Source: Candidatus Zipacnadia bacterium (GTDB lineage Bacteria > Armatimonadota > Zipacnadia > Zipacnadales > Zipacnadaceae). Taken from it: a stretch of 7,062 bases of DNA. Positions 1 to 6,004 of this stretch are shown one piece after another. The stretch lies in assembly GCA_029821215.1 (NCBI GenBank), contig JALGTV010000087.1, positions 1 through 7,062 on the forward strand, written 5' to 3'. Positions within the stretch are counted from its first letter, which is position 1; each line of letters opens with the position of its first letter. Below the pieces are notes generated by a model, which ran no database searches, was not told the origin of the DNA, and saw nothing but the letters and a program-made list of their open reading frames with translations. The translations under genes and the position numbers were made by a program.

Positions 1-17
1 AGGGCACAGACTCACTG

Positions 18-1137
18 TCAGGCCTCAAATTCATCGGGACGCTGTTCTCGCCGCCCCCCGAAGAACTCCAGAGCATCAGCAATGCGCCGAGCCGCCTGCC
101 CGTCCCCATACGGACAGGCTCCACTTGCCATCTGGGCGTAGGCCGACGGGCTGGTCAGCAGCCGGTTGGCCTCAGCTACGATAGTCTCGGTGTCCGTACC
201 CACCAGACGGGTTACACCAGCCGTGATTCCCTCCGGCCGCTCAGTCTTCTCCCGAATTACCAGGACGGGGATACTCAGGGCGGGAGCTTCCTCCTGAATT
301 CCGCCCGAATCGCTAATAATCAGGTCAGTGCGAGTCATAATACCAATAAAGGTCAGATAATCCGGCGGCTCACAAAGAACAATCCTATCTACCCCATCCA
401 GCAGCTCATAAGCTGCATCCTTTACCCTCGGATTAGGATGTACCGGATATAGGATCGTCACATCCGGGTGTTGGTCAACTATCTGGCGCAGGGCCGGCAC
501 ACCCCAGTTCTCTCGCCGATGGGCCGTGACCAACAGCAAGCGGCCCGACAAATCCTGGAGCCACTCAAATGCGGTATCAGTGAGCGCCGGCTGCTGCTCC
601 CTAATGTGGTAAAGCGCATCCACCACCGGGTTACCGGTGACCAATATATCCTCAGCCGATATACCTTCGGCCAGCAGATTAGATCGGGCGGCGCTGGTGG
701 CAGCAAAGTGATAATCAGCCAGTACCGCCGTCAGCCGCCGATTGATTTCTTCCGGGAAAGGCGAGAACTTATCTTCGGTGCGCAGACCAGCCTCCACATG
801 GGCCAGGGGCCGCCAAACTGGTGGCGAAGGTGGTGGTAGTGTCGCCCTGCACGATTACCAAGTCCGGGCCGAGCTGGTGTAGAGTCTCTTGCACCCCGGT
901 CAAAACCCGCGTGGTAATCTCGGCCAGATTCTGCCCCGGCTGCATAATGTTAAGGTCTACATCTGGCTGGATACCGAAAACTGCCAGCATCTGATCCAGC
1001 ATATCCCGATGCTGGGCAGTTACTACCATATTGACCAGAAAATGCTCAGGACGCCGCTTCAGTTCCAGATACACCGGCGCCAGCTTGATTGCTTCCGGGC
1101 GCGTGCCACAGACTATTGTTGTTGAAATAGGCTTCAA
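18..1137 (-). pseudogene. wecB: UDP-N-acetylglucosamine 2-epimerase, frameshifted
   Basis: The family interconverts UDP-GlcNAc and UDP-ManNAc in the cytoplasm to feed cell-wall or capsule polymers. Two reading frames together cover the protein. The 5' part (1137 to about 808) carries GTRPEAIKLAP, TAQHRDMLDQ and VQGDTTTTFATSLAA. The 3' part (about 800 to 18) carries HVEAGLRT, FSPFPEEINRRL, TAHRRENWG, YPVHPNP, DSGGIQEEAP, TERPEG and PYGDGQAARRI. Intact relatives have about eight residues between SLAA and HVEAGLRT (24 bases); here only 7 bases (801-807) remain, a net loss of 17 that shifts the frame. The first frame then reads about a dozen unrelated residues and stops at 769. I chose a TTG start at 1137 because it gives the usual MKPI-type N-terminus and overlaps the tagO stop as TTGA; an upstream ATG at 1167 is also open. 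Genuine decay and assembly error cannot be told apart here. Confidence 0.88.
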
Positions 1138-2075
1138 TGCCACCACAACCCCAGGGCCAGGGCACACAGCACGCCGGTGATAGCATAGTAGATCAGCACC
1201 GTTTGGGTGACGCTGAGCCCCCGGTCCAGCAAGCGGTGGTGCAGGTGGGTGCGGTCAGCGTTATAGACAGGTTTGCCCTGCGCAATTCGCTTAATACCAG
1301 TAATAAGGGTGTCATATATCGGCACCCCCATAACCAAGAATGGCACCAGTACCGCCAATACGGTCGTACTCTTGAAGGGACCGCTTATTGAGATATAGGC
1401 CAGCATATACCCCAGGAACATGGCGCCAGTGTCCCCCATGAAGATGCGAGCCGGACTGAAATTATAGGGCAGAAAGCCCAAGCAAGCGCCCGCTATTGCC
1501 GCCCCCAGGACCCCAACTACCCCTAATCCGCCACTGATAGCCATTATTGTGAAAGTTGCTGCCGCTATCGCGCATACCCCGGCCGCCAATCCATCCAGCC
1601 CATCAATCCAGTTGATGGCATTAATCATAAAGACAATCCAGAACACGGTCAGCGGTCCGGACCACCGACCCAAGGCCAAATATGGGCCACCTCCCCATAA
1701 TGCCAGTGGATTGGTAATCCCTTCAATCTGCACACCCCAGTGGACTACAATGATGGCTACAATTATCTGACTGGCCAACCGTGGGGCCCAGTGCAGTTTG
1801 CGGATGTCATCGGCCAGACACACCGCCACCAGCACCACCGACCCCACGAATATGCCCACGATTTCTGGGGTATGTCGGAATGCTCCACTCACCACCACCG
1901 CCAGCCAAAAGGCCGCGAATATCGCCAGGCCTCCCCCGGTCGGGGTGACTTTCTCATGTACGTGCCGCAGTGCCGGACGATCCAGCGCTCCTATCCGCGG
2001 GGCAATCTTCTCTACTATTGGTGTCAGCAGCAACGCCAAAACCAAACCAACAAGCAGTGCCAGAAGCCAGCTCAC
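1134..2075 (-). CDS. tagO: Undecaprenyl-phosphate GlcNAc-1-phosphate transferase (TagO/WecA family)
   Basis: This polytopic membrane enzyme transfers GlcNAc-1-phosphate from UDP-GlcNAc to undecaprenyl phosphate on the cytoplasmic face, the first step of teichoic acid or related glycopolymer synthesis. The 313 residues are mostly hydrophobic segments, consistent with about 10-11 transmembrane helices. Family signatures are in order: TPTGGG (44-49), the Mg-binding LADD (87-90), NAINWIDGLDGLAAG (152-166), NFSPARIFMGDTG (205-217) and the UDP-sugar loop HLHHRLL (277-283). The start is a GTG two bases after the comEB stop; AAGGAG lies about 14 bases upstream, a long spacer. Its stop overlaps the likely TTG start of wecB, suggesting translational coupling. 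Length and motifs look intact. The exact polymer made cannot be told from this window, and the MraY branch is less likely because of the HLHH loop. Confidence 0.93.
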   Translation of the reverse strand: MSWLLALLVGLVLALLLTPIVEKIAPRIGALDRPALRHVHEKVTPTGGGLAIFAAFWLAVVVSGAFRHTPEIVGIFVGSVVLVAVCLADDIRKLHWAPRLASQIIVAIIVVHWGVQIEGITNPLALWGGGPYLALGRWSGPLTVFWIVFMINAINWIDGLDGLAAGVCAIAAATFTIMAISGGLGVVGVLGAAIAGACLGFLPYNFSPARIFMGDTGAMFLGYMLAYISISGPFKSTTVLAVLVPFLVMGVPIYDTLITGIKRIAQGKPVYNADRTHLHHRLLDRGLSVTQTVLIYYAITGVLCALALGLWWH

Positions 2076-2077
2076 GA

Positions 2078-2590
2078 TTATAAGTCCTGCTCCTTATCAT
2101 CCTGCCATTGGACCAGCTCCACCGCCGCCTCCTCCAGCATCTCCCGCGCCAGTCCATCCGGATAGTCGCCAGCAAACACAATCCGCTTGACATTAGCATT
2201 GATCAGCATCTTGGCACAAGTGACACAGGGCTGGATAGTACTATAGCAAGTTATATCGCCCTTCAGGCTTACCCCATGCACTGCTGCCTGGATGATAGCG
2301 TTCTGCTCAGCATGGACTGCCCGGGATAGCTCAAGGCGCTCGCCCGAAGGAATACCAAGCTTCTCGCGCAAACACCCGCCCAACTCCGTGCAGTGAGCCA
2401 TGCCCTGTGGGGCACCATTGTAACCAGTAGCGAGGATATGACGGTCACGCACCAGGATCGCCCCCACCTGGCGGCGCAGGCAAGTTGAGCGAGTAGCTAC
2501 TACTCGACAGATTTGCATAAAATACTCGTCCCAACTGGGGCGGGACCCGTCGTTAGGGGTCGGAGGGATAGGGCCAGTCTGTTCGCTCAT
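2078..2590 (-). CDS. comEB: dCMP deaminase / ComEB-type cytidine deaminase family protein
   Basis: A zinc-dependent deoxycytidylate deaminase that converts dCMP to dUMP, supplying thymidylate synthase. The 170-residue protein shows the deaminase zinc site: HAEQNAII (His93 ligand, Glu95 proton shuttle) and PCVTCAKML (Cys122 and Cys125 ligands). The N-terminal half has the dCMP-deaminase pattern RRQVGAILVRD (39-49), TGYNGAPQG (55-63) and a cysteine/histidine-bearing HCTELGGC segment (66-73) that carries an extra metal in some relatives. The ATG at 2590 overlaps the rpiB stop as ATGA and is preceded by GGAGG with a seven-base spacer, so start and coupling are well supported. In Firmicutes homologues are named ComEB because one lies in the comE competence operon; the biochemical role is dCMP deamination. 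The first 18 residues are low-conservation and proline-rich. Confidence 0.92.
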   Translation of the reverse strand: MSEQTGPIPPTPNDGSRPSWDEYFMQICRVVATRSTCLRRQVGAILVRDRHILATGYNGAPQGMAHCTELGGCLREKLGIPSGERLELSRAVHAEQNAIIQAAVHGVSLKGDITCYSTIQPCVTCAKMLINANVKRIVFAGDYPDGLAREMLEEAAVELVQWQDDKEQDL

Positions 2591-3033
2591 TGCTCTGCCT
2601 CCAGGGCAGCAACTTGGCGACGTCGGCGCTGGTGTCTATCATCGGCAGAAGGCTCGGTCTCCAGGAAAACTGACAGGATATCCTTGGCCAGATCAGGCCC
2701 CACTACGCGTCCTCCCAGAGTGATAATATTGGCGGCATTATGACGGCGCGCCATCCGTGCCGTATAGGTGTCATGGCAGTGGGCAGCGTAAGCTCCATCA
2801 ATTTTGTTAGCTGCGATGGACATGCCGACCCCGGTGCCACACATCAACACCCCCAGGTCGGCCTGACCATCCCGTACTGCTAATGCTACCTGTCGCGCAT
2901 AGTCAACAAAGTCGCACGGCTCGGGCGCGGCGATACCAAAATCAGTCACCTGGTGCCCCCCCTGCTCCAGCAGTTCTAAGACTGCTGTCCGCAGCGGATA
3001 ACCGGCGTGGTCGTTGCCTATTGCAATACGCAT
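2587..3033 (-). CDS. rpiB: Ribose 5-phosphate isomerase B
   Basis: Interconverts ribulose 5-phosphate and ribose 5-phosphate in the non-oxidative pentose phosphate pathway; the product is the substrate of PRPP synthetase, also encoded in this window. The 148 residues match the RpiB/LacAB fold: IGNDHAG (5-11; usually SDHAG), MCGTGVGMSIAANK (64-77) with the catalytic Cys65 and phosphate-binding GTG, and ARMARRHNAANIITLGGRVVG (92-112) with the conserved His-Asn pair. The C-terminal RHQRRRR resembles the phosphate-binding basic end of the family, followed by a short extra tail. The ATG at 3033 has an excellent GGAGGT nine bases upstream. It is the first gene of the tight rpiB-comEB-tagO-wecB run and is preceded by a terminator-like hairpin at 3070-3098. 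Allose-6-phosphate isomerase is a possible side activity, but the context favours RpiB. Confidence 0.95.
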   Translation of the reverse strand: MRIAIGNDHAGYPLRTAVLELLEQGGHQVTDFGIAAPEPCDFVDYARQVALAVRDGQADLGVLMCGTGVGMSIAANKIDGAYAAHCHDTYTARMARRHNAANIITLGGRVVGPDLAKDILSVFLETEPSADDRHQRRRRQVAALEAEQ

Positions 3034-3069
3034 CTTATTGGTACCTCCGTAGCCATGATCAGTTCAGCG

Positions 3070-3098
3070 AAAAGGCCCCCTGAGCGCCAGGAGGCCTC
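3070..3098 (-). terminator. Intrinsic terminator-like hairpin between the histidine kinase and rpiB
   Basis: Read on the minus strand, AGGCCTCCTG (comp 3097-3088), a five-base loop and CAGGGGGCCT (3082-3073) form a 10-bp stem with one G-U wobble, followed directly by TTTT and then CGCT. The T-run is short, so efficiency is uncertain. It would end the kinase transcript. It lies only 36 bases before the rpiB ATG, leaving no room for a separate promoter after it, so it may act as an attenuator or be read through. Confidence 0.62.
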
Positions 3099-3109
3099 AT
3101 ACACCACTC

Positions 3110-3138
3110 CCCCGACACTCGTCTCAGCGAGTGCGGAG
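3110..3138 (-). repeat. Hairpin upstream of the terminator-like stem
   Basis: CACTCG (3116-3121) and CGAGTG (3128-3133) form a perfect 6-bp stem with a six-base loop. It extends by up to five more pairs, one a G-U wobble on the minus-strand RNA, past a single bulged base at 3115 (ccccg at 3110-3114 against cggag at 3134-3138). It sits 11 bases upstream of the terminator-like hairpin in the 171-base kinase-rpiB gap and is followed by no T-run itself. Role unknown; it could be part of an rpiB leader structure. Confidence 0.5.
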
Positions 3139-3204
3139 CAAAACAGGTGAATTGTTTAACTTGCCCGTTGCCCCTCTCGTCTCCTTGGTCCTCTGGCCCC
3201 GCTG

Positions 3205-4902
3205 TTACTCGACACTGGCTACTTTGGGCAGCCTGACACTGAAGGTCGAGCCCTTTCCTTCTTCGCTCCAGGCCAACCATACTTCACCCCCATGAGCGCG
3301 GGCCAGATGCCGCACTAAGTACAGTCCGATACCCGTGCCCTTTATGCCCTGGCGATTGCTATCATCATCTATCATCTGGAAGCGCTCGAATATTGTCTCG
3401 CGGTGCTGCTCCGGTATACCCAAGCCCTGGTCGGTAATGTCAATACGAATATAATCACTTTCGTCTTGGGCATTGATCACCACTTGGCCACCCTCGGGAG
3501 AATATTTCACCGCATTGCCCACCAGATTATCCAGAATCTGGACCACTTTATCAGGATCGGCCTCAATAGTAGGAAAGTCTTGGGGGATTCTGTTGATGAG
3601 TTCGTGGGCGGTGTTAACTGTGTACTCCCGTTGAGTATTTAGAACCTGATCGGCTATGTCTCTGACGTCTATTGTGCTGATGTGCAGGTCCAGGGCGCGG
3701 CCTGATTCAATACGCGAGACATTTAACAGATCGTTGATAAGTCGGGTAAGTCGGTCACACTCCTGGTTAATGATTTCGTAGAACTCGTGACGGGTCTCGC
3801 CGTCATACAGGCTCTCAACGTCGTCCAGCAAAGTGGCAACAAAGCCCTTAATAGAAGTCAGCGGGGTGCGCAGTTCGTGGGATACAGTAGAGACAAAGGC
3901 AGTCTTCATCCGTTCCACACGGCGGATATCAGTAATATCGCTAAAGATGGCTACTATGTTTTGAATCTGTTCCTCGGTGCCAGCCATAAGACTGGTCTCT
4001 ACCCGGTAGGTCCGTTGGTTGGCTTCAGAGTTGATCTCGCACTCCATTTCGCTTTTACTGTCCAGAGAGTCGCTCAGCAACTGAGTAACTCGCTCATCGC
4101 TGATGACTTCTGACATCGGCTTACCTTCATAGCCATCAGGCGTCAAGCCCAATGCCTTACAAGCTGCCTGGTTAATCAGCCGGATAGTGCGCTTACCATT
4201 AACCACTATCACGCCGGCTCGGATGCTGGCGAAGGTCTGCTCCAGGCGCTCCTTTTCCTCACTGAGCTGGATGTACAACTGAGCATTAGAGATAACTGCC
4301 GCTGCCTGGTCAGCCAGCATCTCCAGCAGCCGCACATCGTCCTCATTGAACTCTTGCTCATACCGCTTGTTGCAGGCATGCATCACCCCGATGACTCGCT
4401 CGTGGACAACTCGCTCCTCCTCATCACGTTCCTTGATAGCTAGCGGTACACAGATGCCATTGCGGATACGCAGCAACGAGACCACTTCTGACAGCACCCG
4501 GGGGTCGTTGATGGCATCGTTGTACAATGCTGGCTCAGCGTTGCGATACACTAACCCACTTATACCGGTATCGGGATCTATTGCTAGTTGATTCGCCTGC
4601 TGTTCGGTGATTCCCAGAGCGGGGGGCAATATGGTTAGTTCCCGGCTCTCGGCATGATACAGCAGTATTAAGACCTTCTCCGACTGAACAATCATCGCGA
4701 CCTTATTGATAAGGCGACCGAGCGTTCGCCGCAGTTCAGGCCGCGTTACTACAATAGCAGGCATCTCCGCCATCACTCTGGCAGTGTTCAGCTCCCCTTC
4801 TAATTCCCTGATCTTCCCCTGAAGTTCAGTTACTACCAGCCGATACCGCTCTAACTCTCTGCGTAAACTATTGGGGTCCTCAGGCAAACTCTGATCCGGC
4901 AT
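3205..4902 (-). CDS. Soluble GAF-PAS sensor histidine kinase
   Basis: A two-component sensor kinase: it autophosphorylates a histidine and passes the phosphate to a response regulator not seen here. Domains of the 565 residues: an N-terminal heptad-like coiled coil (about 10-42), a GAF domain (about 55-207), a linker coiled coil (about 208-222), a PAS domain (about 223-328, ending IVAIFSDITDIRRVER), HisKA (about 331-400) with the phosphorylated His342 in SHELRTPL, and HATPase_c (about 445-560) with N-box DNLVGNAVKYS (458-468), G1 DQGLGIPE (491-498), F-box FERFQM (505-510) and G2 GTGIGLYLVRHLA (522-534). All catalytic motifs are intact. There is no signal peptide or transmembrane helix, so sensing is probably cytoplasmic; the GAF and PAS ligands are not predictable. 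The ATG at 4902 follows AAGGAGG with a 12-base spacer. A consensus promoter at 5248-5276 and the hairpin at 3070-3098 suggest its own transcription unit. Confidence 0.95.
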   Translation of the reverse strand: MPDQSLPEDPNSLRRELERYRLVVTELQGKIRELEGELNTARVMAEMPAIVVTRPELRRTLGRLINKVAMIVQSEKVLILLYHAESRELTILPPALGITEQQANQLAIDPDTGISGLVYRNAEPALYNDAINDPRVLSEVVSLLRIRNGICVPLAIKERDEEERVVHERVIGVMHACNKRYEQEFNEDDVRLLEMLADQAAAVISNAQLYIQLSEEKERLEQTFASIRAGVIVVNGKRTIRLINQAACKALGLTPDGYEGKPMSEVISDERVTQLLSDSLDSKSEMECEINSEANQRTYRVETSLMAGTEEQIQNIVAIFSDITDIRRVERMKTAFVSTVSHELRTPLTSIKGFVATLLDDVESLYDGETRHEFYEIINQECDRLTRLINDLLNVSRIESGRALDLHISTIDVRDIADQVLNTQREYTVNTAHELINRIPQDFPTIEADPDKVVQILDNLVGNAVKYSPEGGQVVINAQDESDYIRIDITDQGLGIPEQHRETIFERFQMIDDDSNRQGIKGTGIGLYLVRHLARAHGGEVWLAWSEEGKGSTFSVRLPKVASVE

Positions 4903-5241
4903 GACCTGGACCGTCCTCCTTACATGCTCCCCAGTTTTCTATCCAAAGCCGACTATATTTCTCATTGTCACAGTCTATTTGTAGCTTGGCGACACTGTTC
5001 GGGTAGGAGTACCTCCGCCGGCCACATCACGCACCCGCCCACCACTATTACCTATTTCCCCGGAGTCGCTCGTAGCAGTAACTACCGGGCTTTACGACCG
5101 GGCACAAATACACATCAGCCTGTCTGTGATACAATAAGGTACCCGCGAAACGGCCTCATTTGTTGCCGTTTCGTCAGCAGACAAAGCCAAATACTTCACT
5201 GTCGGTAGCTAACTGCAACCCGTTACTTACGCCTACAAGCA
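4903..5241 (-). other. Long untranslated leader of the histidine kinase, possibly structured
   Basis: This is most of the 484-base gap between pth and the kinase. From the predicted start near 5241 the transcript would carry about 340 bases before the kinase ATG. It contains the 9-bp hairpin at 5146-5173, a C/G-rich set of short stems around 5050-5105 (repeated CCCGG/CCGGG blocks) and a weak GACTGT/ATAGTC stem around 4951-4975. I see no ORF above about 20 codons with a good ribosome site, only a start-stop ATGTAA just before the kinase Shine-Dalgarno. I checked by eye for tmRNA, RNase P, SRP, 5S, TPP, cobalamin, c-di-GMP and T-box signatures and recognised none. It may be a cis-regulatory RNA, a small RNA gene, or an unstructured leader. 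Confidence 0.45.
5146..5173. repeat. Perfect 9-bp inverted repeat in the kinase leader
   Basis: CGAAACGGC (5146-5154) and GCCGTTTCG (5165-5173) are exact reverse complements around a 10-base loop. The arms are not followed by a T-run on either strand, so this is not a standard terminator, although the AAA/TTT inside the arms could give a weak one. It lies about 70 bases into the predicted leader and could be an RNA hairpin or a dyad protein-binding site. Confidence 0.6.
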
Positions 5242-5247
5242 CAGGTA

Positions 5248-5276
5248 ATTATATATTAACTTATACCAGGTGTCAA
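5248..5276 (-). promoter_or_regulatory. Consensus sigma-A (sigma-70 type) promoter
   Basis: On the minus strand TTGACA (comp 5276-5271) and TATAAT (comp 5253-5248) are both perfect hexamers separated by exactly 17 bases (5254-5270), in an AT-rich patch unlike its surroundings. Transcription would begin near 5241 and run towards the histidine kinase ATG at 4902. No other position I examined in the window comes close to this match. It implies strong basal transcription independent of the prs-rplY-pth operon. Confidence 0.85.
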
Positions 5277-5343
5277 CCCACTGTCAGCAGCCAGCCAAAC
5301 TCCGGCCCAATACGCCCCTACTATCCACTAATTACTATTTGTA

Positions 5344-5379
5344 CCCAGCTTGGGATGCAGTCTCGGATATACTGCTGGG
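5344..5379. repeat. Imperfect stem just downstream of pth
   Basis: CCCAGC (5344-5349) pairs with GCTGGG (5374-5379); alternatively CCCA/TGGG plus an inner GCAGT/ACTGC (5357-5361 with 5371-5375). It starts about eight bases after the pth stop on the minus strand, where a terminator would be expected, but is followed by TACAAATAG rather than a T-run. It is a weak candidate for 3'-end formation of the prs-rplY-pth transcript. Confidence 0.3.
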
Positions 5380-5386
5380 ATTCACA

Positions 5387-5980
5387 TCAGGCATTGAACT
5401 TATTCATCGCCGCCTCAATGCCCTCACGCAACAAGTACTCAATCGCCTCTACGCTACGGCCTATCATGTGGTCAACGGTAGGCATCTCCGCGTCAGCGAA
5501 GGGCGATAGCACAAACTGTCGGGCATCCGCCCCCGGCGGCAGGGGACCAATGCCCAGCCGCAGCCGAGGAATATCCTCGCTGCCCAGTCGCTGTATGACC
5601 GACTGCATACCTTTGTGAGTGCCCCCGCTGCCTCCGCGACGCAACCGCAGTGTGCCTAACTTCAGGTCCAGGTCATCGTAGATAATCAACAAATCTGCCA
5701 ACTCCAAATCAAAGTGGTCACAGACCCGCACCACCGCCTCCCCACTATTATTCATAAAGGTACGCGGCTTGACCAACAGGACCGGCTGGTCGCCCATCTG
5801 CCCCTCTCCCACTTCCGCTGGCAGCCGACCTCCGCTAAAGGCTATGGCGGCCAGAGGCCTCCGCCGGCGTAGGCGGATACCGTGGCGCTCAGCCAGCAGT
5901 TCAATGACACGAAACCCGACATTATGTCGGGTTTCGCCATACTCCGCACCCGGATTGCCCAGACCAATGAGGCAGTGCAT
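5387..5980 (-). CDS. pth: Peptidyl-tRNA hydrolase
   Basis: Cleaves peptidyl-tRNAs released from stalled ribosomes, recycling tRNA in the cytoplasm. From the ATG at 5980 the protein has 197 residues, the usual size. Motifs: GLGNPG (6-11), ETRHNVGF (16-23) with catalytic His19, KPRTFMNNSGEAV (71-83), IIYDDLDLKLG (99-109) with the conserved Asp102, GGSGGTHKGMQSV (116-128) and LRLGIGP (140-146). In E. coli and many other homologues the last glycine-rich motif has HNG; here it is HKG, replacing a substrate-contacting Asn by Lys. Start choice: an in-frame TTG at 5995 would add MAASN, but the ATG gives the canonical M-x-LIGLGNPG beginning. Neither has a clear Shine-Dalgarno, so coupling to rplY, whose stop is 24 bases upstream, is plausible. 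The codons for residues 15-23 form a near-perfect palindrome at 5910-5936. Confidence 0.94.
   Translation of the reverse strand: MHCLIGLGNPGAEYGETRHNVGFRVIELLAERHGIRLRRRRPLAAIAFSGGRLPAEVGEGQMGDQPVLLVKPRTFMNNSGEAVVRVCDHFDLELADLLIIYDDLDLKLGTLRLRRGGSGGTHKGMQSVIQRLGSEDIPRLRLGIGPLPPGADARQFVLSPFADAEMPTVDHMIGRSVEAIEYLLREGIEAAMNKFNA
5910..5936. repeat. 27-base palindrome inside pth
   Basis: CGAAACCCGACAT (5910-5922) and ATGTCGGGTTTCG (5924-5936) are perfect 13-base reverse complements around the single base T at 5923. In the pth mRNA this gives about a 12-bp hairpin with a tight three-base loop, plus a G-U pair outside it. It covers the codons of the catalytic ETRHNVGF motif, near codons 15-23, so it lies within the early coding region. 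Confidence 0.8.
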
Positions 5981-6004
5981 ATTACTCGCAGCCAACAGAG
6001 AACG

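Noticed and set aside
808..813. Programmed ribosomal frameshift in wecB
   Set aside because: A +1 shift would rejoin the frames but still omit about six conserved residues, and there is no recognised slippery-site plus stimulator arrangement.
468..839. Plus-strand frame covering the wecB break
   Set aside because: It is complementary to clear WecB coding sequence on the minus strand and shows no family of its own.
1654..1663. GGTCCGGACC palindrome inside tagO
   Set aside because: A 10-base palindrome within coding sequence of this GC content is unremarkable and has no supporting context.
3040..3140. TPP-riboswitch-like words (CTGAGA loop, CTGATCATGG) before rpiB
   Set aside because: The order, spacing and remaining conserved TPP-box bases are missing, and rpiB is not a thiamine gene; the words look coincidental.
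3034..3204. T-box leader before rpiB, suggested by a hairpin and terminator layout
   Set aside because: No T-box motif of the AGGGTGGNACCGCG type and no plausible specifier loop; the downstream genes are not amino-acid related.
4960..5040. Fragment resembling 5S rRNA (CCCGAACA, GGAGGTACT)
   Set aside because: Only short words match; the flanking helices and overall 5S order are absent.
4924..5208. Open frame of 94 codons on the plus strand in the pth-kinase gap
   Set aside because: No convincing ribosome site, low-complexity unconserved-looking composition rich in Ser, Arg and His, and opposite to every gene in the window; it overlaps the predicted leader.
5244..5268. Operator-like dyad GGTA...TACC overlapping the promoter
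   Set aside because: Only four bases per arm match; the intervening AT-rich sequence is not symmetric.
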